A DNA stretch of 64,000 nt from positions 434,001 through 498,000 of the forward strand of contig CAWATU010000008.1 of the NCBI GenBank assembly GCA_963785125.1. Direction: 5' to 3'. Below the pieces are notes generated by a model. The model worked only from the letters and a program-made list of their open reading frames with translations, was not told the origin of the DNA and did no database searches. This stretch comes from QHXN01 sp963785125 (GTDB taxonomy: Bacteria > Acidobacteriota > Blastocatellia > Pyrinomonadales > Pyrinomonadaceae). The translations under genes and the position numbers were made by a program. Of the stretch, positions 56,891 through 64,000 are shown in pieces; positions within the stretch are counted from its first letter, which is position 1; each line of letters starts with the position of its first letter.

Positions 56891-57871
56891 ATGAACCACA
56901 GGCCCGACGCGGGGGCCAACGACGGCGGACAAGGCGTCGCGGTCGTCGTGCCCTCCTACAACCACGCGCCTTACGTCGCGGCGGCGCTGCGCTCTGTGCT
57001 GGCGCAGACCCGCGCGCCCGCGCGCCTGCTCGTCATCGACGACGGCTCGCGCGACGACTCGCCGCGGGTCATCGAGGACGTACTCAAAGACTGCCCCTTC
57101 CCCTGCGAGCTGATTGCGCGCGAGAACCGCGGACTGTGCGCCACGCTCAACGAGGGACTGGCGAAGACCGAAGGGTCTTACTTCGCCTACCTCGGCTCGG
57201 ACGACCTCTGGCTGCCCGACTTCCTTGCGGCACGCGTCGCGCTCCTTGAAGAGAGGCCGCGCGCCGTGCTCGCTTACGGCCACGCGTATCTGATTGACGG
57301 GCGCGGAGAGGTCTTCGACTGCACGCTCGACTGGGCGCGCTACGCGGACGGCGACGCGCGCGCGATGCTGCTCGAAGAGAGCTACGCGCCGATGAGCCCC
57401 ACGGTCATTCACCGGCGCCAGTGCCTAGAGCGGCACGGGTGGAACGAGCGTGCGCGGCTCGAAGACTACGAGCTTTATTTGAAACTGAGCGCCGACGGCG
57501 ACTTCGCCTTCGACCCGCGCGTCCTCTCAGCGTGGCGCCGCCACGGGACGAACACCAGCGGCGACTTCGTCTGGATGATCGAGGCGCGGCTCGAAGCGCA
57601 GCGCAACGCCTCCGCGTATCTTCAACTGAAGCCTGAACAGCTCGAACGCTATCAGCGCGCGCTCAACTTCGCGGGGGCCGAAGACCTCCTCCGCCTCGGA
57701 GACAAGCGCGCCGCCTTCAAGTACCTCCGCCGCGGACTCTCCGGCGCGCCCTCGCCCGCGGCCCTTGCTAAAGTCGCCCTGCGTCTCGTCACGCCCTACA
57801 CACTCGTCCGACGCCGCAACCGCCGCCGACAGTCGAACGCCGCGAAGCGTTACACAGACTTTTCATCCTAA
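56891..57871 (+). CDS. Family-2 glycosyltransferase
   Basis: 326 residues from ATG 56891; an earlier ATG at 56777 would lie inside the divergent gene. GT-A landmarks: VAVVVPSYNHAPYVAAALRS, LLVIDDGSRDDSPRVIED, ENRGLCATLNEGLAKTEGSY, LGSDDLWLPDFL (a DxD-like acid pair) and RLEDYELYLKLS (the ED base). No membrane helices. The stop overlaps the convergent asnB stop in a CTAA tetramer (57868-57871). Confidence 0.92.
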   Translation: MNHRPDAGANDGGQGVAVVVPSYNHAPYVAAALRSVLAQTRAPARLLVIDDGSRDDSPRVIEDVLKDCPFPCELIARENRGLCATLNEGLAKTEGSYFAYLGSDDLWLPDFLAARVALLEERPRAVLAYGHAYLIDGRGEVFDCTLDWARYADGDARAMLLEESYAPMSPTVIHRRQCLERHGWNERARLEDYELYLKLSADGDFAFDPRVLSAWRRHGTNTSGDFVWMIEARLEAQRNASAYLQLKPEQLERYQRALNFAGAEDLLRLGDKRAAFKYLRRGLSGAPSPAALAKVALRLVTPYTLVRRRNRRRQSNAAKRYTDFSS

Positions 57872-59811
57872 GTGCCGTCGATCCAGCGGTCGTACCAGAG
57901 CGAGAGGTTGAGGAGCGCCCAGAGGTGGAAGCCCCAGTTGCGCGCGCCGCGGCGGTGCTCTTCGAAGAGGCGCGTGACGAACGTGTAGTCGAGGAGGCCG
58001 CGGCGGCGTAAGTTGGAGTTCATCACACGCGACTCAAGCTCTGCGGCGGAGGGGCCGCGGAACCAGCCTTCGACCGGCGCGCCAAAACCCCGCTTGCGCC
58101 GGTAGAGCACGTCGCGCGGCAGCACCTCTTCGAGCGCGCGCTTGAGGACGTGCTTGCCGCTCCGGCCCTCCACCTTCAGAGAGCGCGGGACGCCCATCGC
58201 GTACTCGACAAGGTGTTGGTCGAGGAACGGCACGCGCGCCTCGACCGAAGTCGCCATCGTCATCTTGTCCACGCGCATCAGGAGCAGCTCGGGCAGACGC
58301 AGCTTCAACTCAAGATAGGTCATGCGCGCAAGGAAGTCCGACGCGGGGCGCTCGCGCGCGACGCGCTCCAAATCCTCTTTCACGACTTCGTACGAAGAGA
58401 GCCCCTTGAGGCGCGCACGCGCCTCGGCGGAGACGAGTTGGCCTTTGAGCGTCTCGTCGAAGACGACGGCCGCGCCCCAGAAGAGCGACTCGCCCGCGCC
58501 GAAGCGCCGCGCCAGCTCCGCCGCTTCGGCCTTGCCCGTCGCCGCGCTGACTAAGGGTTGTGCGACGGCGCCCGCCGCGCGCCGTGCGAAGGCCGGAAGC
58601 TGTTCGGTGTGGCGCCAGAAGCGCTCGTAGAGGCGCAGGTACTTGACGTACTTGTCGTAGCCGCTGAACAGCTCGTCCGCGCCCTCGCCGACCTGCACGA
58701 CGACGGTGCCCGACTCGCGCGCGAGCCTTGAGACGTAATAGAGCGGCACGCAGACGGGGTCGGCCAGCGGCTCGTCCTGATGAAAGACGAGGTCGGGCAG
58801 GAAGTCCAGCATCTCCTGTTCGCCGATGAGGACTTCGTGGTGGCTCGTCTGGAAGCGCTGAGCGATGTCGCGCGCCGACTCAAGCTCATTTAATTCTTCA
58901 TGGTCTTTGTACGCGACGGTGAAGGTCTCGACGGGGCGCGACATCTGCTCGGCCATCAGCGCCACGTTGGCTGAGGAGTCCACGCCGCCCGAGAGGAAGA
59001 CGCCGAACGGCACGTCTGCCATCATGCGTTTCTTGATCGACTCGCGGAGCAGGCGGAGGATGTCTGCACGATACTCTTCAACGGGTTTATGCCGCGCGCC
59101 GTTCGCGGGCGCTTCGGGCGGGAGCGCGTCCCAGTAACGAATCGTCTGCACCTCGCCGTCGCGACCGCAGACGAGCATGTGTCCGGCGGGGAGTTTGCCG
59201 ATGCCGCGGAAGAGCGTACGCGGCGCGGGCGTGGTGAGAAAGGAGAGGTAGTGTTGCAGCGACTCCTCGTCCAGCTCGGCCGAGACTTCGGGGTGCGCGA
59301 GGATCGCTTTGATTTCAGATGCGAAGATGAGACGGCCGCTGTTGAGATAGTAGTAGAGCGGCTTGACGCCGACGCGGTCGCGCGCGAGGACGAGCCGGCC
59401 GCGCGGCTCATCCCAAATGGCGATGGCGTAGTCGCCCTCGATGTCTTTAACGAAGTCGAGCCCGCGCTCTTCGTAAAGATGAATGATCGTCTCGCTGTCG
59501 GTGCGCGAACGGTAGGTGTGGCCGCGCCGCTCCAACCCTTCGCGCAGTTCGGCGTGGTTGTAAATCTCGCCGTTGAAGACGAGCCACACGCCGGAGCCTT
59601 CGCACCCGCGCATCGGCTGGTGGCCGGCGGGCGAGAGGTCGATGATGGAGAGGCGGCGGAAGCCTAAGCCCAGACGCCCGCCGTCGAAGACCTCGGCGCC
59701 CACGTCGTCCGGCCCGCGGTGCGGCATCCGGTCGCGCATCCGCTCGACGAGCGCGACATCAACGCGCCCCGCCGCCGCCCCGTACTCCCAGACCCCGCAG
59801 ATACCGCACAT
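57868..59811 (-). CDS. asnB: Asparagine synthase-like amidotransferase (copy 2)
   Basis: 647 residues. MCGICGVWEYGAAAGRVDVA keeps the nucleophilic Cys2; then FRRLSIIDLSPAGHQPM, NGEIYNHAEL, the P-loop FGVFLSGGVDSSANVAL and VVQVGEGADELFSGYDKYV. It is only moderately like copy 1, so the two probably amidate different sugars or one has diverged. The start lies three bases from the heparinase-like stop, so both genes form one unit. An amide on a surface sugar would match the glycan-export genes next door. Confidence 0.93.
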   Translation of the reverse strand: MCGICGVWEYGAAAGRVDVALVERMRDRMPHRGPDDVGAEVFDGGRLGLGFRRLSIIDLSPAGHQPMRGCEGSGVWLVFNGEIYNHAELREGLERRGHTYRSRTDSETIIHLYEERGLDFVKDIEGDYAIAIWDEPRGRLVLARDRVGVKPLYYYLNSGRLIFASEIKAILAHPEVSAELDEESLQHYLSFLTTPAPRTLFRGIGKLPAGHMLVCGRDGEVQTIRYWDALPPEAPANGARHKPVEEYRADILRLLRESIKKRMMADVPFGVFLSGGVDSSANVALMAEQMSRPVETFTVAYKDHEELNELESARDIAQRFQTSHHEVLIGEQEMLDFLPDLVFHQDEPLADPVCVPLYYVSRLARESGTVVVQVGEGADELFSGYDKYVKYLRLYERFWRHTEQLPAFARRAAGAVAQPLVSAATGKAEAAELARRFGAGESLFWGAAVVFDETLKGQLVSAEARARLKGLSSYEVVKEDLERVARERPASDFLARMTYLELKLRLPELLLMRVDKMTMATSVEARVPFLDQHLVEYAMGVPRSLKVEGRSGKHVLKRALEEVLPRDVLYRRKRGFGAPVEGWFRGPSAAELESRVMNSNLRRRGLLDYTFVTRLFEEHRRGARNWGFHLWALLNLSLWYDRWIDGT

Positions 59812-59814
59812 AAG

Positions 59815-61938
59815 TTAAACCGTCCCCCTGACCATCGGCCACGGCAACTCTAAACGCGCGGCCACGTCTTCGCCAGCGCAGACGGGCACGAGCCACCAAT
59901 GCACTCGCAGCGGCACGGCCGCCCGCCGGAGCGTCCAGACCGCGGCCGCCGATTCCTGCTTCGACCCGTAGTCGTGCGAAGACCAGCGCGGCTCGACGAC
60001 AACGTCCTCAGTCCCTCCGAGCGGGACGATGACGAGCCGCGCGCCCGAGGCGTTGTCAACAATCTCGACCGACGGGCCCACCACGCGAACCTCGCGCCCC
60101 GGCGCGGCGTGGAAGACAAAGCGGAAGTCGTGCCTGCCCGAGCCCGTCAGGGTGTCGGTGATGAACCAGCAGCGCCGGAGCGGCCCGAACATGACCTCGC
60201 GGCGGTGCGTGACGGCGCCCGCGGGCAGGCGCCGGTAGCCGTAGTGTTCAGCGGCGGCCTTGTCGCACCCGCCGGAAGCGGGGTCGCTCTCATCCGCCAC
60301 GGCGAAGCTGAGCAGGCGCGGGCGCGCCTCGTCGCCGTTGAAGAAGGGGGCGGACTCGGGCGTCGTGTTCTGCTCGAAGCCGTCAACCTCGACGGTCGAA
60401 TGATAAGCGGTCGAGCGAAACTCCTGGCGCGCGCGCAGGTCGGAGGTGTAGACGTAGGTGCCCGGGTCTTTGATGAAGCTCACGCCGCAGGCCGCTACCT
60501 CTATGCTCAGCGCATCGTTGTGGCCATGCGCGCCGCGGCCGTCGAGCCCCGCGCCGCCCGCGTTCAGGTGCAGGTACAGGTCGCCCGCGCGCAGCACGCA
60601 CACGCCCGCCTGCGTGAACGCCTCGGACGTTGAGGCGCCCGCGCCCTCCGTCTTCAACTCTTCAAACGTGCGGACGCCTTCGCTGCCGAGGAGCCAGAAG
60701 ACCTCTTCGGGCATCTCCTTCGTAACCTTAAAACGATGCTCGCGGAAGAGGGCCGCGCCGACGGCGAGCAGGTATGCGTGCTCGTCGGCGCCGCGGCGGA
60801 CGAGCGGGAGGAACTGCCCGCCGTCCGCATCGCCGACGAGCGGCGCACGGCCGTCCGGCCGCAAGACTGCCCGCACGTATTCGAGCATCGAGCGCACCCT
60901 CGCCCACGCGTGCTCGCCCACGTCGAAGCCGTTCTCGCGACAGAGAAGGAACGTGTAGAGAAAAATCTCCGTGACGAAGCGCTGGTATCCGGTCGAAGCC
61001 TCCCAGTCGGCGCCGTCCGCGAGCACCTGCCGACCCAGCTCGCGCAGCAGCTCCCTCAGAGCGAACTCGCGCCAGCCCTCGGCCGCTTCCAACTCCGGCA
61101 GGAGCAGGCCGAGCCAGAGCAGCCCCGCCACGTCCGAGAGGTAATGGTTGCCGGTCGCGATGTAAGAGTATTCGAGGTTGCGCCGCACGTGCCGCCCGTG
61201 CGCGTCGAAGAGCGCGAGCAGTTGCGCGAGTCTTTCAACATTCAGCGACGGCGCGCGCCGGAACATGCGGAACGCCGCGAGCAGGTTGACGGCGCGCAGC
61301 GCGACCTCCATCGCACAGGCCCAGTTCGGCCCCTGTCCAAAAGGGTTCTGCTCGCACCACCCCTCGACCTGCGCAAAGAACTCCTCGGCCAGTTCCTCGC
61401 CCCCGCCCGCGGCGTACGCGCGGCCGAGCGTGAGCAGGTGCCCGAGCCGGTTCAGCTCCCACAGCACACGCACGTCCGACCCGTCACCGCGCACGAGCCG
61501 CACATCCCCGTGGAACCCCAAAGGCCAGCGCACGCCCGACGCGGGCTCGCGCAGCCAGTCCACGCGCCCGCCGAACTCCTGCACGCCGTACCCGAGCAGC
61601 GACCAGCGGTGCTCGGCCACCGCACGCGCCTCCGCCTTCAACTCGTCTCGCTTCGCCGAAAGGTAATCGCGCGCGCCCTCGACCTCTGCAAAGCCCGCAA
61701 ACAGATGCGGCTCCGCACGCGTCCTGAAATGCTCAAGCAGCTCGGCGCCACCCATCCGCTTGAACTCAGGCGTGAGCCGCGCCGGTGTGAGTTCAACGCC
61801 GGCCTTCCCGTTCGACGACGCGGCACGCTCGCCGCGAAGGCGTATGGCCGCGACGCCGCGCCGGCCCGCCTCAAGTAGCGCCGCGCGAAAGGACACGCGC
61901 CCGCGCAGAGCGCGTTTGATTTTGCTGGTGACGCTCAT
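59815..61938 (-). CDS. Heparinase II/III-family protein
   Basis: 707 residues. The N-terminal two-thirds is an alpha/alpha toroid (LWELNRLGHLLTLGRAYAAG, ATGNHYLSDVAGLLWLGLLL, ADWEASTGYQRFVTEIFLYT). The C-terminal beta part has GGAGLDGRGAHGHNDALSIE, with the catalytic-type His, and SFIKDPGTYVYTSDLRARQE. The family cleaves or modifies acidic glycans and is found in exopolysaccharide loci, often cytoplasmic; no signal peptide here. It forms a unit with the amidotransferase gene and diverges from the export transporter. Confidence 0.92.
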   Translation of the reverse strand: MSVTSKIKRALRGRVSFRAALLEAGRRGVAAIRLRGERAASSNGKAGVELTPARLTPEFKRMGGAELLEHFRTRAEPHLFAGFAEVEGARDYLSAKRDELKAEARAVAEHRWSLLGYGVQEFGGRVDWLREPASGVRWPLGFHGDVRLVRGDGSDVRVLWELNRLGHLLTLGRAYAAGGGEELAEEFFAQVEGWCEQNPFGQGPNWACAMEVALRAVNLLAAFRMFRRAPSLNVERLAQLLALFDAHGRHVRRNLEYSYIATGNHYLSDVAGLLWLGLLLPELEAAEGWREFALRELLRELGRQVLADGADWEASTGYQRFVTEIFLYTFLLCRENGFDVGEHAWARVRSMLEYVRAVLRPDGRAPLVGDADGGQFLPLVRRGADEHAYLLAVGAALFREHRFKVTKEMPEEVFWLLGSEGVRTFEELKTEGAGASTSEAFTQAGVCVLRAGDLYLHLNAGGAGLDGRGAHGHNDALSIEVAACGVSFIKDPGTYVYTSDLRARQEFRSTAYHSTVEVDGFEQNTTPESAPFFNGDEARPRLLSFAVADESDPASGGCDKAAAEHYGYRRLPAGAVTHRREVMFGPLRRCWFITDTLTGSGRHDFRFVFHAAPGREVRVVGPSVEIVDNASGARLVIVPLGGTEDVVVEPRWSSHDYGSKQESAAAVWTLRRAAVPLRVHWWLVPVCAGEDVAARLELPWPMVRGTV

Positions 61939-62042
61939 TCGACGGCGGCAAGTTTACAAGAAGGAACACCCGACCCGAAGGAGCGCGGGCCAAATGAGCG
62001 CTAAGTGCCCGGCGTGCGTTGTTGACGGTCGCAGTTACGGCT

Positions 62043-62062
62043 GGCAGACTTACCAGTCTGCC
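62043..62062 (+). promoter_or_regulatory. Perfect 8-bp hairpin in the Wzm leader
   Basis: GGCAGACT, TACC loop, AGTCTGCC; it ends 16 bases before the ATG at 62079, next to the GGAAGAG ribosome site. TTGACG at 62022-62027 may be a -35. Could influence translation; untested. Confidence 0.35.
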
Positions 62063-62078
62063 GAAGTGGAAGAGTTTA

Positions 62079-63002
62079 ATGAGTTCCAAGACTGGCGAAA
62101 CAACGGAGAGCGGTCTGCCCGCGGCGGACGCGGCGGGGCACGCGCGGGCGGAGGCGGCGGCGCGCGACTCCGCGGCGCTCGTCGGGCTGAAGCACGCGGT
62201 GCTCAGGCCGGAGGAGACGGGCGTCCAGCTCAACCTCGGCGACCTGTGGGCCTACCGTGAGCTGCTCTACTTCCTCACGTGGCGCGACATCAAGGTGCGT
62301 TACAAGCAGACGCTGATGGGCGTGGCGTGGGTCGTCCTCCAACCCCTGCTGACGATGCTCATCTTCACGCTCATCTTCACGCGCTTCGTGCGGCTGGACG
62401 AGGGCGCCATCCCCTACCCGCTCTTCGCCTACGCGGGGCTGCTGCTATGGACGTTCTTTCAGGTCTCGGTCACGTCGGGGACGCATAGCCTCATCAGCAA
62501 CACGAGCCTCGTCACGAAAGTCTACTTCCCGCGCGCCTTCATCCCGGCGGCGGCCGTCGGCGCCGGCCTCGTAGACCTCTCGGTCGGCGCGGTGCCGCTG
62601 CTGGCGCTGGCTATCTACTACCGCGTCAACGTCACCTGGGGACTGCTGCTGCTGCCGGTCTTCCTGCTGCTCGGTGCCATGCTCGCGCTCTCGGCGGGGA
62701 TGGTCGCGGCGGCTCTGACCGTGCGCTACCGCGACCTGCGCCACGCGCTTCCCTTCCTTCTGCAACTGTGGATGTTCGCCTCGCCGGTGCTCTACCCCGT
62801 CCACCTCGTGCCCGAGCGCTGGCGTTGGGCGTTCGTGGCCAACCCGATGACAGGCGTGCTCGAAGGCTTCCGCGCATCGCTCGCGGGCACGGGGTTCGAC
62901 TGGTCGCTCGTCGCGGTGCCGGCGGTCGTCGCGCCCGTGCTGGTCTGCTTCGCCTTCTACGTCTTCCGGCGGTTGGAAGACACCTTCGCCGACGTGATCT
63001 GA
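62079..63002 (+). CDS. wzm: Polysaccharide ABC transporter permease (Wzm-like)
   Basis: 307 residues from ATG 62079, with GGAAGAG upstream; ATG 62019 lies in an alternative extension. After a polar N-terminus, LWAYRELLYFLTWRDIKVRY precedes six membrane segments. TLMGVAWVVLQPLLTMLIFT, LFAYAGLLLWTFFQVSVTSG and VYFPRAFIPAAAVGAGLVDL match the ABC-2 O-antigen/capsule exporters. It moves the finished lipid-linked glycan across the inner membrane with the ATPase encoded eight bases later. Confidence 0.95.
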   Translation: MSSKTGETTESGLPAADAAGHARAEAAARDSAALVGLKHAVLRPEETGVQLNLGDLWAYRELLYFLTWRDIKVRYKQTLMGVAWVVLQPLLTMLIFTLIFTRFVRLDEGAIPYPLFAYAGLLLWTFFQVSVTSGTHSLISNTSLVTKVYFPRAFIPAAAVGAGLVDLSVGAVPLLALAIYYRVNVTWGLLLLPVFLLLGAMLALSAGMVAAALTVRYRDLRHALPFLLQLWMFASPVLYPVHLVPERWRWAFVANPMTGVLEGFRASLAGTGFDWSLVAVPAVVAPVLVCFAFYVFRRLEDTFADVI

Positions 63003-63010
63003 GAAGAGGA

Positions 63011-64000
63011 ATGGAGCCCGTCGTCGTCAGCGTCGAGGGAGTGAGCAAGCGCTACCGCATCGGGGCGCTGCCCGCGGGCTATGACTCGTTCCGCGAGGTC
63101 TTTTCCCGCGCGTTCATGGCGTGGCTACGGCGGCTGCGGCGCGGCGGCGAGACGGACGGCGACCCAACCACGCTCTGGGCGCTGAAGGACGTGAGCTTTG
63201 AAGTCCGGCGCGGAGAAATCCTCGGCGTCGTCGGCCGGAACGGCGCGGGCAAATCGACGCTCTTAAAAGTACTCTCGCGCATCACGCGCCCGAGCACGGG
63301 GCAGGTCGAAATCTACGGCCGCGTCGGGAGCCTGCTCGAAGTCGGCACGGGCTTCCACCCAGACCTGACGGGGCGCGAGAACGTCTACCTCAACGGCGCC
63401 GTGTTGGGCATGCGCAAGGTCGAGATCGACGCGAAGTTCGACGAGATCGTCGCCTTCTCCGAACTCGAACGCTTTATCGAGACGCCCGTCAAGTTCTACT
63501 CTTCGGGGATGTACGTGCGGCTTGCCTTCTCGGTCGCCGCGCACCTGGAACCCGAGATACTCATCATGGACGAGGTGCTCGCCGTCGGCGACATGGCCTT
63601 CCAGCAGAAGTGCCTCGACAAGATGAACGACATCCGCCGGCAGGGGCGCACCATCTTCTTCGTCTCGCACAACCTGCCGGCCATCACGCGCCTCTGCAAG
63701 CGCGCCATACTGTTGGAGCGCGGTCGCCTCGTCGCCGAGGGCCAGCCGCAGGAGGTCGTCAACCGCTACCTCTCGACGAGCTGGGGCGCGGGCGCCGAGC
63801 GCGCGTGGGGCGACGACGCGCCGGGCGACGCGGTGACGCGCCTGCGCCGCGTGCGCGTCGCCAGCGAGGCGGGCGAGACGGCCGCGGCCGTGGACGTGCG
63901 CCGCGCGTCGCGCATCGAGGTGACCTACGATGTGCTCGAAGAGGGGCACGCGCTCGTCCCCGTCGTGGAGCTGTACAACGAAGAAGGCACGGAGGTCTTC
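63011..64000 (+). CDS. wzt: Polysaccharide ABC transporter ATP-binding protein (Wzt-like), C-terminus beyond window
   Basis: The 330 visible codons start at ATG 63011 after AGAAGAGGA; no stop is reached. ATPase domain: Walker A GRNGAGKSTLLKVLSR, GTGFHPDLTGRENVYLNGAV, signature KFYSSGMYVRLAFSVAAHLE, Walker B ILIMDEVLAVGD and FVSHNL. An insertion of charged residues (WLRRLRRGGETDGDP) follows the first strand. From about residue 260 begins the C-terminal domain (RLRRVRVASEAGETAAAVDV), which in Wzt proteins binds the glycan end. Its sugar specificity cannot be judged because the domain is cut. Confidence 0.95.
   Translation, partial: MEPVVVSVEGVSKRYRIGALPAGYDSFREVFSRAFMAWLRRLRRGGETDGDPTTLWALKDVSFEVRRGEILGVVGRNGAGKSTLLKVLSRITRPSTGQVEIYGRVGSLLEVGTGFHPDLTGRENVYLNGAVLGMRKVEIDAKFDEIVAFSELERFIETPVKFYSSGMYVRLAFSVAAHLEPEILIMDEVLAVGDMAFQQKCLDKMNDIRRQGRTIFFVSHNLPAITRLCKRAILLERGRLVAEGQPQEVVNRYLSTSWGAGAERAWGDDAPGDAVTRLRRVRVASEAGETAAAVDVRRASRIEVTYDVLEEGHALVPVVELYNEEGTEVF

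Noticed and set aside
56861..57412. Upstream extension of the membrane protein at 55385
   Set aside because: It would overlap the GT2 gene on the opposite strand; the membrane protein begins naturally at ATG 56860.

Overview
The window is GC-rich bacterial chromosome. It has no tRNA, rRNA or CRISPR that I could see. The best guess for the host is an Acidobacteriota member, possibly Blastocatellia-like. That rests on gene style (secreted TonB-C-terminal and VWA lipoproteins, a DUF1972 glycosyltransferase, amidotransferase-rich exopolysaccharide loci, a POT transporter) and is inference, not proof.

Layout. (1) 1-9435: the start of an Lrp/AsnC regulator, divergent from a stress-chaperone island reading hsp20, clpB, hsp20, grpE, groL, and a ClpC-like AAA+ protein. 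DnaK, DnaJ, GroES, HrcA and CIRCE are not seen nearby. (2) 9576-15813: a secreted protein, two glycosyltransferases, a RelA/SpoT-domain protein overlapping a 79-residue ORF, a POT peptide transporter and a small hypothetical. (3) 15814-18243: a small plastic region with a 21-bp x 8 degenerate repeat array and two paralogous XRE regulators separated by an intact IS30-type element. (4) 18244-22899: a classic ffh-rpsP-khpA-rimM-trmD-rplS-rnhB operon with a good sigma-70 promoter. (5) 23436-37323: secreted and lipoprotein genes, then a minus-strand surface-polysaccharide cluster: O-antigen-ligase-like protein with an embedded PDZ, initiating sugar-phosphate transferase, DUF354, GT2, epimerase, methyltransferase. 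(6) 37542-40337: a lone TIR-STAND-TPR protein, likely an immune-type sensor. (7) 40432-64000: an ABC-2 transporter pair, a DUF1028-TPR protein, a second and larger polysaccharide cluster with two asparagine-synthase-like amidotransferases, a two-domain oxidoreductase, a heparinase-II/III-like protein, several glycosyltransferases, and finally a Wzm/Wzt-type export ABC transporter that runs off the window.

Two features cut across these regions. First, about fourteen short intergenic elements are built of 7-bp (rarely 8-bp) words repeated in tandem, usually with the reverse complement on the other side of a short loop. The words differ between elements but the architecture does not. They sit almost exclusively between co-directional genes and often supply the stop codon, or even the last residues, of the upstream gene. 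Convergent gaps instead carry ordinary GC-rich hairpins. Second, the ClpC-like protein keeps both Walker motifs but has lost the aromatic residue of both axial pore loops.

Functionally the window combines protein-quality control, core translation and secretion (SRP operon), and assembly and export of an amidated surface glycan, with one probable defence gene and one IS.
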